A stretch of DNA of 34,794 bases from Tannerella sp. (GCA_031278765.1 JAITJX010000149.1:1-34794), one strand, 5' to 3'. Shown: positions 1-10,275, counted from the stretch's first letter. Notes: a model not told the origin generated them from the sequence alone. A program made the numbers and translations.

Positions 1-183
1 CGTGGTTGATTTTAGTGAATACGATAATTTGCGTATAGGGGGATGCTTTTGCTTTTTTGTTACCTCTTTATGATTCTCCGATTTTATTTATCCCTTTCTG
101 AATTGCTGTTCAAAGGGTAAAATCTGTTAGAAATATTTACTATATTTGGGGGCTGAAACAGCATTTTTTTAACGGAAAATAAA

Positions 184-2550
184 ATGTCGGAAACAAAACT
201 TTTTTATGCAATCCTGTCCCTGTTTCTTTCAATCGGCGTATCAGCTCAGAGAGACACAACAGATATCCTGTTACAGAAAGACACGGCGAAAACAAACATG
301 CCGAAAGTGGGACTTGTGCTGAGCGGCGGCGGAGCAAAGGGAGCGGCACATATAGGTGTCATCAAAGCGCTGGAAGAAAACAATATACCGATAGATTACA
401 TCACGGGGACATCTATCGGCGCCATTGTCGGCAGCCTTTACGCAATGGGTTATACCCCCGACCAAATGCTTGAACTTATAACTTCCGACAAATTCGGATA
501 CTGGCAGTCGGGAATGATTGAAAACGAATATGTCTATTTCTACAAGAAACCGGAGGCCACGCCCCAGTTCATGCACTTTTCGCTTGATTTAAAAGATTCG
601 ACGTTTATACGCGCCATTTTACCCGGGAATTTGATTAATCCCGTTCAAATGAATCAGGCTTTTATCGAACTCTATGCACAGGCAACGGCAAAATCGGCCT
701 GGAATTTCGACAATCTCTTCGTTCCGTTTCGCTGTGTCGCTGCCGATATTTACGGTAAGAAAACGATTATAATGCGGAATGGCGACCTTGGCGAAGCCGT
801 ACGGGCTTCAATGACGTTTCCATTCCTCTTCAAACCGATATGGAAAGGCGGCATACCACTGTTTGACGGTGGCATTTACGATAATTTTCCGGTGGACGTG
901 ATGAAAGACAATTTTCATCCCGATTTTATTTTCGGTTCGGCGGTACGCGGAGGCGGATTGAGACCTTCCGAAAATCCCATCAACCAGCTGGAAACAATGA
1001 TCATGCAAAAAACCGAATATGCCATTGCGGAAGAAGAAGGGATATTACTCGAAATGCGCTTGCCGAATGTCATGCTGTTAGATTTTTACAAAGCAAAAGA
1101 AGTGATGAAGACAGGTTACGACCGCACAATCGCAATGATCGATTCCATCAAAAAACGGGTGCCCCGAGAAGCGCCACTCGCAGAAATAAACAAACGGCGC
1201 AAAGCATATCGCGACAGCCTGCCTCCATTGATCTTTAAAAATATTTATATTACCGGAGTAACGGAAGCACAGAAAATTCATATTACTTCACAGTTCAAAC
1301 GATACGTGGGAGATGAATTTTCGATGGAAGGTTTCCGCAATGCCTATTTCAAAATGTTGACATATTCAAAAATAAAAGAAATCATCCCGACAGCCATTTA
1401 CAACTGGAAAAACAAATCTTTCGACCTCTATCTCGACGTGAAAATAAAAAACAGCATAAACGTTTCAATCGGCGGAAATATCTCGTCACACCAGGCCAAC
1501 CAGCTCTACTTCGGTCTCGAATACCAGAGTCTGGGAGAAACGGCAGCCGATTACAATCTCAATTTCCAGATGGGCAACTCATACAGTGGCGCATCCACAG
1601 ACGGACGCTTTTATCTGTCGGCTCGAAAACCAGGCTATATCGGCGTCAAACTCGCCTATTCAAACAAAAATTATTCACAAACACAGTCTTTATTCTACGA
1701 AGACGTCGTTCCCGCATTTATCAAGCAAAGAGAACAATATATACGGGCGAGATACGCCATTCCGGTACTGAAAAGTTCCAAACTGGAAATATTCGCCGGA
1801 ACGGGAATATTGACGGACTATTACTTTCAAAACACATCCTTTCAAAATACGGAATTTGACGCCACCAAATACAACCTGGTAAATACAGGCATCCGCTTCG
1901 AACGAAATTCGCTAAACTTCAGACAATATCCCACCCAGGGACGCCGGCAGATGCTGATAGCACAGTATGTATCCGGAAACGAAAATTATAGAAAAGGAGG
2001 AGAAAAATACTTTAATAACATAACCAAACATAACTGGTATCAGATAAAAGGCTCGTGGCTCAACTATCCCGCAATGAAACATGCCTTCAGCCTGGGAGTG
2101 ATGGCGGAAGCCGTCTTCAGCAGCCGCAAATACAGCAACAACTACACCGCCACTACCCTGCAAGCATCGGCTTTTACGCCCGTGCCATACGGTAAAATAG
2201 ATTTCAACGAAGCATTCAGAGCAAACAGCTACATTGCCGCAGGACTAATACCTGTGTTCAGAATAAACGACGTATTCCATTTTCGTTTCGAAGCATACGG
2301 TTTTCTGCCGATTCGAACGATTCAAAAAGTCGATGCCACAAGCGACGCCACTCAGGAAGTCACCTCCTATTCGGCACGAGCAGGCGACTATTTCAAAACC
2401 TTGCGCTTCATGGGCGAAGCTGCGCTGGTAATGCAATTACCCTTTGTATCAATAAGCCTGTTTTCCAACGGATACAGCTATCCGGCCAACAATTTCAACG
2501 TCGGACTGAACATCGGCTATTTGATTTTCGATGCAGGATTCTTTGAATAG
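184..2550 (+). CDS. Patatin-like phospholipase with C-terminal POTRA/Omp85-type beta-barrel
   Basis: 788 aa ORF; GLVLSGGGAKGAAHIGVI oxyanion motif, GTSIG nucleophile motif, DGG motif (LFDGGIYDNFPV); C-terminal half has beta-barrel-like alternating strands ending in aromatic FFE. Confidence 0.93.
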   Translation: MSETKLFYAILSLFLSIGVSAQRDTTDILLQKDTAKTNMPKVGLVLSGGGAKGAAHIGVIKALEENNIPIDYITGTSIGAIVGSLYAMGYTPDQMLELITSDKFGYWQSGMIENEYVYFYKKPEATPQFMHFSLDLKDSTFIRAILPGNLINPVQMNQAFIELYAQATAKSAWNFDNLFVPFRCVAADIYGKKTIIMRNGDLGEAVRASMTFPFLFKPIWKGGIPLFDGGIYDNFPVDVMKDNFHPDFIFGSAVRGGGLRPSENPINQLETMIMQKTEYAIAEEEGILLEMRLPNVMLLDFYKAKEVMKTGYDRTIAMIDSIKKRVPREAPLAEINKRRKAYRDSLPPLIFKNIYITGVTEAQKIHITSQFKRYVGDEFSMEGFRNAYFKMLTYSKIKEIIPTAIYNWKNKSFDLYLDVKIKNSINVSIGGNISSHQANQLYFGLEYQSLGETAADYNLNFQMGNSYSGASTDGRFYLSARKPGYIGVKLAYSNKNYSQTQSLFYEDVVPAFIKQREQYIRARYAIPVLKSSKLEIFAGTGILTDYYFQNTSFQNTEFDATKYNLVNTGIRFERNSLNFRQYPTQGRRQMLIAQYVSGNENYRKGGEKYFNNITKHNWYQIKGSWLNYPAMKHAFSLGVMAEAVFSSRKYSNNYTATTLQASAFTPVPYGKIDFNEAFRANSYIAAGLIPVFRINDVFHFRFEAYGFLPIRTIQKVDATSDATQEVTSYSARAGDYFKTLRFMGEAALVMQLPFVSISLFSNGYSYPANNFNVGLNIGYLIFDAGFFE

Positions 2551-2567
2551 ATTCCAATAATTTTTTA

Positions 2568-2575
2568 TACCTTTG
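2568..2575 (+). promoter_or_regulatory. Bacteroidetes-type -7 element (TACCTTTG) upstream of lon
   Basis: TAnnTTTG consensus with a TTTG 22 nt upstream (2542-2545), close before the lon start. Confidence 0.55.
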
Positions 2576-2595
2576 CGCCTCATTTTGCATAAACT

Positions 2596-5046
2596 ATGAA
2601 CAATAAAATCAATTTGACATTCTATGTCTCCTCAGAAGAAGAACTTAACGACACGATCGTAGCTGTACCGATTCTGCTGGAATGTGATAAAGACGAAGAC
2701 TTCTCGGAAGGACTGGATAAAGTCGGCGAAGTTTTACCAATACTTCCATTGCGTAACATGATACTTTTCCCGGGCGTGGCCATGCCTGTAATTGCAGGAA
2801 GAGCCAAATCCAGAAAACTGATAAAAGACGCGATAAAGAAAAAATCGCTTATCAGCGTATATTGCCAGAAAGACCCCGACATTGATGAACCCGAAATCGA
2901 CGACCTGTACGCCACAGGCACAATTGCCGAAATAATGCGCGTCCTCGAAATGCCCGACGGATCAACCACCGTCATCTTACAGGGAAGAAAACGCTGCGCC
3001 ATCAAATCCGTTCTGGAAACAGAACCCTATATGACCGGAACCTTCGAACAGATAAATGAAATCCTTCCACCCAAACCCGACAAAGAATTTGAAGCCCTCT
3101 CGTCTTCCATAAAAGACTTGACGATAAAAATACTGTCTTTAACCTTCGAGCCGCCACGAGACCTGATTTTCTCCATACGCAACAACCAAAACATTTTATA
3201 TCTGATTAATTTCGCCTGCTGCAATATTGTCCCCAACCCTGTCGAAAGACAGGAACTGCTCAATATAAACGACCTTAAAGAACGCGGATACAGACTGCTC
3301 GTCATACTGAACCGCGAAAACCAGCTGATTGATCTGAAAACCTCCATCCAGATGAAAACACACGAAGACATCAACAAAGAACAAAAGGAATATTTCCTCA
3401 AACAGCAAATAAAAGCCATACAAAAAGAACTCGGCAGCGACAATATCACCGATATTACCGTCAAAGAATTCAGAGAAAAGGCAAAACACAAAAAATGGAG
3501 CAAAGAAACCGGCGAAACCCTCGAAAAAGAAATCACCAAACTCGAAAGGCTACACCCCCAATCGCCCGACCACCAAATCCAAATGGAATATGTCCAAACA
3601 ATTATAAACCTGCCATGGAACGAATACAGCAAAGATAATTTCAACCTCAAAAGAGCCGAAAAAATCCTCAACAGAGACCATTACGGCATGGAAAAAGTAA
3701 AAGAACGCATCATCGAACACCTTGCCGTATTGAAATTAAAAAAAGACATGCGCTCACCCATCATCTGCCTCTACGGACCTCCGGGAGTAGGCAAAACCTC
3801 CCTCGCAAAATCGATTGCCGAAGCGCTGAACAGAAAATATGTCAGAATGTCGCTCGGAGGATTGCACGACGAAGCCGAAATACGCGGGCACCGACGTACC
3901 TACATCGGCGCAATGATGGGCCGCGTGATGGACAACATCAAAAAAGCAGGATTCTCCAATCCGGTCTTCGTACTCGACGAAATCGACAAGGTGGGAAACG
4001 ATTTCAAAGGCGACCCCGCTTCCGCTCTTCTGGAAGTGCTCGATCCGGAACAAAACCAACGCTTCCACGACAATTACCTTGACATAGACTACGATTTGAG
4101 CAAAGTCATGTTTATCGCTACCGCCAATAACCTCAACACCATATCCCAACCGCTCTCCGACAGAATGGAACTGATCGAAGTAAGTGGATACATTACCGAA
4201 GAAAAAATACAAATTGCGCTAAAACATTTAATACCCAAACAAATAGAACATCACGGCATCCGCGAATATAATCCGAAATTCTCCAAAACAGCCGTCCGCC
4301 TAATCATCGACTCCTATACACACGAAAGCGGAGTGCGCGAACTGGAGAAAAAAATTGCAAAAGTACTGCGAAAAATTGCTCGAAAAATTGCATCGGAAAG
4401 CAAATTACCGACAGAAATAAAACCGGAAGACATACGCAACTATCTCGGCGCAGAAGAATATACACCCGATAAATATCAGGGAAACGACTATGCAGGCGTT
4501 GTAACAGGCCTTGCATGGACGGCGGTCGGAGGCGAAATACTGTTCGTTGAAACAAGCCTGTCGGAAAGTAAAAACGCCAAACTGACCGTCACCGGAAATC
4601 TGGGCGAGGTAATGAAAGAATCGGCAGTCATCGCACTGGAATATGTCCGTTCTCATGCTTCCGCCTTCGGGATTGAAACGGAAATGTTCGACAAATTCAA
4701 TGTTCACATCCATATTCCCGAAGGCGCTATTCCAAAAGACGGTCCCAGCGCGGGGATAACAATGGTAACCTCGATCGTATCGGCCTTCACAAAACGCAAA
4801 ATATACCCCAACTTCGCCATGACGGGCGAAATGACGCTACGCGGAAAAATACTGCCCGTAGGCGGAATCAAGGAAAAAATCCTCGCCGCAAAGCGCGCCG
4901 GAATCAAAACCATTGTGATGCCGGAAAAAAACAAAAAAGATATTGACGAAATAAAGAAAGAATATCTCGAAGGTTTGACATTCCAATACGTCAAAGATAT
5001 ACGGGACGTCATAGAATTTTCGCTGATGGAAGAAAAAGTGAACTAA
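2596..5046 (+). CDS. lon: ATP-dependent endopeptidase La (Lon)
   Basis: 816 aa; Walker A GPPGVGKTSLAKS, Walker B VFVLDEIDK, catalytic Ser PKDGPSAGITM and Lys LRGKILPVGGIKEK. Confidence 0.98.
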   Translation: MNNKINLTFYVSSEEELNDTIVAVPILLECDKDEDFSEGLDKVGEVLPILPLRNMILFPGVAMPVIAGRAKSRKLIKDAIKKKSLISVYCQKDPDIDEPEIDDLYATGTIAEIMRVLEMPDGSTTVILQGRKRCAIKSVLETEPYMTGTFEQINEILPPKPDKEFEALSSSIKDLTIKILSLTFEPPRDLIFSIRNNQNILYLINFACCNIVPNPVERQELLNINDLKERGYRLLVILNRENQLIDLKTSIQMKTHEDINKEQKEYFLKQQIKAIQKELGSDNITDITVKEFREKAKHKKWSKETGETLEKEITKLERLHPQSPDHQIQMEYVQTIINLPWNEYSKDNFNLKRAEKILNRDHYGMEKVKERIIEHLAVLKLKKDMRSPIICLYGPPGVGKTSLAKSIAEALNRKYVRMSLGGLHDEAEIRGHRRTYIGAMMGRVMDNIKKAGFSNPVFVLDEIDKVGNDFKGDPASALLEVLDPEQNQRFHDNYLDIDYDLSKVMFIATANNLNTISQPLSDRMELIEVSGYITEEKIQIALKHLIPKQIEHHGIREYNPKFSKTAVRLIIDSYTHESGVRELEKKIAKVLRKIARKIASESKLPTEIKPEDIRNYLGAEEYTPDKYQGNDYAGVVTGLAWTAVGGEILFVETSLSESKNAKLTVTGNLGEVMKESAVIALEYVRSHASAFGIETEMFDKFNVHIHIPEGAIPKDGPSAGITMVTSIVSAFTKRKIYPNFAMTGEMTLRGKILPVGGIKEKILAAKRAGIKTIVMPEKNKKDIDEIKKEYLEGLTFQYVKDIRDVIEFSLMEEKVN

Positions 5047-5088
5047 TTCCGTTTCGTTCCTCGTTTTTTTTATTGGCGACAATAATTG

Positions 5089-5128
5089 TAAGGGATTGCA
5101 TGATTTTTTTCATCACTGCAATCCCTTA
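5089..5128. terminator. Putative bidirectional terminator hairpin between convergent lon and the 5157-5639 gene
   Basis: Perfect 12-bp inverted repeat TAAGGGATTGCA / TGCAATCCCTTA with a 16-nt loop; no strong T-tract. Confidence 0.5.
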
Positions 5129-5156
5129 ATCTTTCAAATCAATCACAGGAGAGGGA

Positions 5157-5639
5157 TCAGAATACAAATGCAAGTCCCATGCCCTGCGAATGTCCGTTGA
5201 GTTTCAGGTAAGGCACGGGCGGCGCGGGTATTGTCGGCGGCACGTCGCCAAATTCCCTGAAATAAGCTCTCCGGGCAATGCCTTTCTTCGTGCTTCCTAC
5301 TATCCACAGAGGCGTACCGATAACGGCAAAGAGTATTCCCGCCGCAAACATGGCGCCTCCTTCGCCCGAAAGGTTTACCTGCGTTCCGGCACTGGTTGTC
5401 ACTTTCTCCTTGTCGGCAGTAGCAAATCCGATAACGGCCGCCGTCAAACCTCCCAGTGTAATGCCCATGCCAATACTGGCCAGCGTGCTTCCTGCCCTGT
5501 AACTCCGGTAGAGGTCCGGAGCATCGTAACTCATGTCGTCAAGCCAATTTCTGGACCTGTTAATGTTACCGTAATACTGCGCCATGTTCTCGCTTGCGAA
5601 CAGCGCCAGACAAATGATTGTAAATAAAATCTTTTTCAT
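5157..5639 (-). CDS. Hypothetical membrane/secreted protein
   Basis: 160 aa; signal peptide MKKILFTIICLALFASENMAQ; two Gly/Ala-rich hydrophobic segments. Confidence 0.75.
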   Translation of the reverse strand: MKKILFTIICLALFASENMAQYYGNINRSRNWLDDMSYDAPDLYRSYRAGSTLASIGMGITLGGLTAAVIGFATADKEKVTTSAGTQVNLSGEGGAMFAAGILFAVIGTPLWIVGSTKKGIARRAYFREFGDVPPTIPAPPVPYLKLNGHSQGMGLAFVF

Positions 5640-5688
5640 ACGTCAACAATTTTTAAATGTTATGTAAATAAAACTGTTTAAATTGTTT

Positions 5689-6204
5689 TCAGAAAGCCAC
5701 CCCGAAACCAAGCATTACGCCCAGCCGCGAAACCGAATCGTTTAATCCCATGCGGTAATATCCCGCCGGCTCAAGATAGAAACGTTCGTTCAGGTAGATG
5801 TCGTATCCCAGCTCCAACATTCCGTAAGTTACGGCGTCATTCTTTCCCGATTTTGAGTTGTAATAAGCCAGTTCGCCATAGAACCCCCCGACGAAATGAT
5901 ATTTGGCCCCAAAGGCGGCAACGGTAGAAGTCACAGGGTCGGAGCTGCCGTATTTGCTGCTGTTAAGATAAAGTCCGGCCGTGAGCGCAAAATTTCTTAC
6001 AATGTAGAAAGCGCCGTCAGCCCCGAAAGTAGCTTGCGTAGAAGCCGTCTGCTTGTCGGTTTCAGGCACGATATTAATGGAAAGCCCTGTTCCGCTTCCC
6101 CAAAAAGTAGAGGAAACTGTAACCGTTCCTCTCTCAACCTGTGCATTTGCAGCAGGTAACATGACGATTGCCGTCACGATAGATAATAAAATTTTTTGTT
6201 TCAT
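5689..6204 (-). CDS. Small outer-membrane beta-barrel protein
   Basis: ORF extends to 6264, but the signal peptide MKQKILLSIVTAIVMLPAANAQ suggests a start at 6204; barrel-like strands ending in GVAF. Confidence 0.75.
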   Translation of the reverse strand: MKQKILLSIVTAIVMLPAANAQVERGTVTVSSTFWGSGTGLSINIVPETDKQTASTQATFGADGAFYIVRNFALTAGLYLNSSKYGSSDPVTSTVAAFGAKYHFVGGFYGELAYYNSKSGKNDAVTYGMLELGYDIYLNERFYLEPAGYYRMGLNDSVSRLGVMLGFGVAF

Positions 6205-6317
6205 AAGATTTATTTTTAGTAATGTTAGTAATTTTTCAGTCAATATCTTTTTTCGATGAATCATCCGCAGAGTTTGGCGTTATGTATCATTCCAGATGCT
6301 TCCCGCTTTGTTCCCCC

Positions 6318-6350
6318 GCAGAAAGCCGGCAACAAAAACCGGCTTTCTGC
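6318..6350. terminator. Strong inverted repeat in the intergenic region, possible terminator
   Basis: Perfect 12-bp stem GCAGAAAGCCGG / CCGGCTTTCTGC, 9-nt loop CAACAAAAA. Confidence 0.5.
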
Positions 6351-6450
6351 ATCTTCCCGCAACGTTCTTACGGATATCCGCAACGTCCTTAGGGAAGTCT
6401 CTAAGGTTCTTGGCGGGGTTGGTAATTTATTGATGCGTAACATAAGCCGG

Positions 6451-8178
6451 TTATTTGATTCTGACTTTTTGTGTCCGGTTATTTACGCGTACGATGACGA
6501 TTCCTTCCGGCAGGCGCAGGTCGAAGCGTTGCTTTCCTTCCTGTTTGAATCCTTCAAAAAGCGCCTGCCCTGTGAGGGAATAGACACGGAGGGTTTCGCT
6601 GTAAGGGCTTTCAACGGTAAGCGATCCGTCGGCGGCGAAAATGTGAACGGAGGGGGAGAGGTTTGTTTCTTCGTTGCCGACGACCGTTTCGAGGGGGATT
6701 CCCGGTGCGCCGTAAATGGTTTGCCATGTTTGCCCGCCGTCTTCCGAGGTGACAAAGCATATCCTGTCGTCGGCGGCGTAAGGAAGCGTAACAGAGCAGT
6801 ACATGTCTCCTATGTATCGTGTGCTGCTCCAGGCATATCCTCTCTCCAGCCTGACGTTGTCGTTTCTTCCGATGATTTGCTTCATGTTTCCTCCGGCGTC
6901 CGTCAGCGCTGCGCTGATGCTTCCAGTGAAGGGGAGGTAAGAGCGGTTTTCAAACATGCCTCCGTGTATGACGAATGTGTTGCCGTTTCCCGTTTTTACG
7001 ATTCCGTCCGGAATGGACGACTGTTTGCTGGTTTTTACAAAACGCAGGGTGGATATATCGTCTCCGGCGTTTTTTTGTATGCCTGTTACCATGCCCTGGT
7101 TGGTTGAATAGTTATGTCCGTATGCAGGTGTGAGCGCCGACAGCGAGAACCATCCGTTGTATCTTCCTCCCCATCCCCAGTTGAAGAAATACATGTCGGC
7201 GTCGCTGTATCCTGTGAGCAGAAACGAATGTCCTGCCTGTTCAGCGGGGTTGTCGCCGTCGTAAATGACGGGGCGTTCGGCGTCGATTTCGTTTCTTATG
7301 ATGTTTTTCCATTCGTTGTCGCTGTAGTTCGCCTTTTCGATGTAGCCGAGTTTTTTGTCGAAGCCGAAGAAGGATGTCAGCGCAACGCTTGTATTCCAGT
7401 TGTAGGATCCTGTGCCGTTTGTGCCGAAAACAGATTCGATGCTTATGGCGCAGTGGTACATGAGTCGTGCCACTGCTTCGCGCTGTATGTCGGCAGTAAA
7501 GTCTTCGGTTCTGTCGGGCATGTTTGTCCAGTCGTATGGGCCGAAATCGGTGGCGTATATTTTTCCGTCGCTGTTGTACGAATAATATCCCGTGCCGTGT
7601 GCCGCGTATTCTCTGTCGGCATGATATTTCATCACGATGGCCATCGAGGTAGCCACGCAGCCTGTGAGCGCTCTTCCTGCGGAGAGTTGCGGGCAGTGGT
7701 TGTTGTAGGGTGCATCCTGGTCCCACGAAACGGTATATAATATGGTTTCGCTACGCAGTTTGGGTGAAAGGTCGCCGAAAGGTTGTTGCCATTGGGGGTG
7801 GCGGGAAATATCGGGGTCTTCGCGGAGAAGAAATTTCAGTTCTTGCCGGTAGTTTTCCATCCATGTCTTTACATTGGGCGGACAGTTGAGGGCGTCGAAC
7901 GAATTTTGGGTGGAATATGCCAGCACGGGTCGTGCACGGTCGTCGCCCGATATGATGACGAATCCTTTTTCGCCTTCCGGAGAGAAAACGTAATAATACG
8001 GCTCTTCGGCATGTACGAGTTCCACCGGTGGGGCAAGGCTGTTACGTATGGCGACGTTTTCTTGCTGCCACAGGAATTGTGTCGCCACTTGCAGCGCTTT
8101 TGCCTGCGGTACGTTTTCTGCCTGCAATATTGTTTCGACGAAGAGTGAAAGAAGCAGTATGACGTATTTTGCGTTCAT
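6451..8178 (-). CDS. C10 family (streptopain/Spi-type) cysteine peptidase with T9SS-type C-terminal sorting domain
   Basis: 575 aa; N-terminal Spi-like propeptide, catalytic Cys ALTGCVATSMAIVMKYH, catalytic His AGHSFLLTGYSDADMYFFNWGWGG; C-terminal TLRVYSLTGQALFEG...VRVNNRTQKVRIK. Confidence 0.92.
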   Translation of the reverse strand: MNAKYVILLLSLFVETILQAENVPQAKALQVATQFLWQQENVAIRNSLAPPVELVHAEEPYYYVFSPEGEKGFVIISGDDRARPVLAYSTQNSFDALNCPPNVKTWMENYRQELKFLLREDPDISRHPQWQQPFGDLSPKLRSETILYTVSWDQDAPYNNHCPQLSAGRALTGCVATSMAIVMKYHADREYAAHGTGYYSYNSDGKIYATDFGPYDWTNMPDRTEDFTADIQREAVARLMYHCAISIESVFGTNGTGSYNWNTSVALTSFFGFDKKLGYIEKANYSDNEWKNIIRNEIDAERPVIYDGDNPAEQAGHSFLLTGYSDADMYFFNWGWGGRYNGWFSLSALTPAYGHNYSTNQGMVTGIQKNAGDDISTLRFVKTSKQSSIPDGIVKTGNGNTFVIHGGMFENRSYLPFTGSISAALTDAGGNMKQIIGRNDNVRLERGYAWSSTRYIGDMYCSVTLPYAADDRICFVTSEDGGQTWQTIYGAPGIPLETVVGNEETNLSPSVHIFAADGSLTVESPYSETLRVYSLTGQALFEGFKQEGKQRFDLRLPEGIVIVRVNNRTQKVRIK

Positions 8179-8187
8179 GGTAGCGGA

Positions 8188-10275
8188 TTATTTGCTGTCA
8201 AATTTTATCAGACTTTCGGCGAATTTGCCGTCAATCTTGCCGGCTTCCATTTGTTGTATTTCTTCTTTGTTCAGGGAGCGCAGGTCAATCTGTGCGGAAC
8301 GTACGACTGTTCCGCTACTGTTGTTGATAATTTTTACGTCAACAAAACCGGAATTAACGCCCGAACTGTTATAACCCAGTGCAATGACAAGCGAATGAGA
8401 ATAGGATGAATTAAGTGCAAAATAAGAATTTGACCCGTAATTTTCCGTTTCCGTTTGTCCATCTGAATAAGCTGCCATTGCATAAACTATATCCAGAGTC
8501 GCAGCATCATAATTCAAACTTCCTATCCACAATTTATATGAACTGCAGTAAGAATTTCGGGACGTCGAAAAGTGAATATTATTACCCGATTTACTTATCG
8601 TAAGAGATACTCTTGGCTGGTTGGAAGAACTTTTTGTGGAAACGGTCTGCCGGGTCAATGTCCCGTATTTTCCCTGCGTATCCATACCGACAGCACAAAT
8701 CGTATAGGATGTGCTCGGCGACAGATTATAAATATATATGCCGGTATTTGATGTTGAATTTGCGGAGCCGTTCGCTTTCAAAATGTCGATGATTTCTTCG
8801 TCCGAAGCGGAAGATATATATGAAGATTCCCACATAAGCACAACATATTGCGCTGTATAACTGTTAAACGAAAAACCGGCATATATTTGATCGCTGATGG
8901 ACATAGAGCTTGATACGGTAACTTTGGCATTGGATGACGACGTTTCCTGCGTCATGGAGATATTGTGCGTATTGGCCGTATTGGGGGTAGAAACGGTTAC
9001 GGGTCCGTAAGCCTGATAGCCCGACTTGGAGGCGGAGATCTGATAAGACGTTTCGGTAAGTCCGCTAAAGGTGTATGTTCCGCCGGAAGATGTGGTATAG
9101 GTCAGGTTGCCCGGATTCAAAGTGATACTTACTCCCGAAAGGGCGCTTCCGCCGCTTGTTACCGTTCCCGATAGTGTTTTTGTCGCCACAGGAACAGTCT
9201 CCATTTGAATATTATGCGTATTGGCCGTATTGGGGGTAGAAACGGTTACGGGTCCGTAAGTCTGATAGCCCGACTTGGAGGCGGAGATCTGATAAGACAT
9301 TCCGGTAAGTCCGCTAAAGGTGTATGCTCCGTTGGCAGATGTGGTTGCGACATAGCCTCCCGGATTGAGAGTGAGGGTTACGTCCGGGAGTGTTGCTCCC
9401 GTAGCGGCGTCGGTTATGACGCCCGAAAGCGATGCTGTCGGCGGGACGTAAGTCTTTTCCATTTGGATATTGTGCGTATTGCTTTCTCCTAAATTCAGGG
9501 ATATGGAAGTGCCGTACTGTTCATATCCCGTTTTACTTGCCGTGATGTTGTAAGACGTCTTGGTAAGGTTTTCAAAAGTGTATTTCCCGTTAGCGCCGGT
9601 TACTTCGAAGAAGTTCTGGTCCAGTGCAACCGTAACGTCAGAAAGGACCACTCCTGTCGCCTTGTCGATGATTGTTCCGGTAAGGCCTGCGACAGAAGGT
9701 TCGAGCAGTGTGGTCAAAGTGTTGACGTCCGGAATGTTCACCTGTTCCGTTTTGTCTTTGTATCCTGCTTTCGAGAAGGTGATGAAGATCTGGCCTTTTG
9801 CCATGCCGTCGAGGGTATAAGCGCCGTTTTGTCCGGTTATTTTTTCCGGACCGCTCGAAGGCTTGACGGATACTCCCTGCAAGAGTGCATCTGTTTTCGA
9901 ATCTTTTACCGTGCCTGTAAGCGTATATTTTTTCAATACGAGTCTTATGTTGTGTGTTACATCATCCTCATCTAAAATGACGGATGCCGGCAGTGTTTCA
10001 TAATCGGAGTGAGAAATCGTAAGCGTATAGCTGCCTGATCCGATTTTCGGAAATTCATAAAAACCGTCTGCTGATGTAATAACAGAGAGATTGTTTTCGC
10101 TGACGGCCACCTGCGCGCCCGCTATAAGAGCGTTTGTTTCCGCATCGCTGACAGTGCCTGAAAGGGTAGGCGAGGTATCCGGTACGGGACATGAACACAA
10201 AAATACCATACATAATGATACTAATGAAAGAGTTGCTACTTTCTTCGGATTGTTTTTTAAATTAAATTTCTTCAT
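8188..10275 (-). CDS. Lipoprotein with five carboxypeptidase-regulatory-like (CarboxypepD_reg/PEGA-like) repeats
   Basis: 695 aa; lipobox-like LCSC; five repeats of the form xLxGTVxDxxTGxxLxGVxVxL...T..NGxYTFxxL...Y.ITxSKxGYxxY. Confidence 0.85.
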   Translation of the reverse strand: MKKFNLKNNPKKVATLSLVSLCMVFLCSCPVPDTSPTLSGTVSDAETNALIAGAQVAVSENNLSVITSADGFYEFPKIGSGSYTLTISHSDYETLPASVILDEDDVTHNIRLVLKKYTLTGTVKDSKTDALLQGVSVKPSSGPEKITGQNGAYTLDGMAKGQIFITFSKAGYKDKTEQVNIPDVNTLTTLLEPSVAGLTGTIIDKATGVVLSDVTVALDQNFFEVTGANGKYTFENLTKTSYNITASKTGYEQYGTSISLNLGESNTHNIQMEKTYVPPTASLSGVITDAATGATLPDVTLTLNPGGYVATTSANGAYTFSGLTGMSYQISASKSGYQTYGPVTVSTPNTANTHNIQMETVPVATKTLSGTVTSGGSALSGVSITLNPGNLTYTTSSGGTYTFSGLTETSYQISASKSGYQAYGPVTVSTPNTANTHNISMTQETSSSNAKVTVSSSMSISDQIYAGFSFNSYTAQYVVLMWESSYISSASDEEIIDILKANGSANSTSNTGIYIYNLSPSTSYTICAVGMDTQGKYGTLTRQTVSTKSSSNQPRVSLTISKSGNNIHFSTSRNSYCSSYKLWIGSLNYDAATLDIVYAMAAYSDGQTETENYGSNSYFALNSSYSHSLVIALGYNSSGVNSGFVDVKIINNSSGTVVRSAQIDLRSLNKEEIQQMEAGKIDGKFAESLIKFDSK
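8961..9334. repeat. Near-identical ~125-bp direct repeats (8961-9085 and 9210-9334) offset by 249 bp
   Basis: Shared run GCGTATTGGCCGTATTGGGGGTAGAAACGGTTACGGGTCCGTAAG(C/T)CTGATAGCCCGACTTGGAGGCGGAGATCTGATAAGAC; the offset equals 83 codons, one protein repeat. Confidence 0.9.

Noticed and set aside
3027-3671. 214-aa - strand ORF inside lon
   Set aside because: Ser/Phe/Leu-rich antisense translation of a conserved gene
5689-6264. Upstream start of the OMP gene at 6264
   Set aside because: The extra 20 residues (MIHRKKILTEKLLTLLKINL) precede a clear signal peptide, so 6204 is preferred
6256-7107. 283-aa + strand ORF
   Set aside because: Mostly antisense to the C10 peptidase gene and low in recognizable protein character
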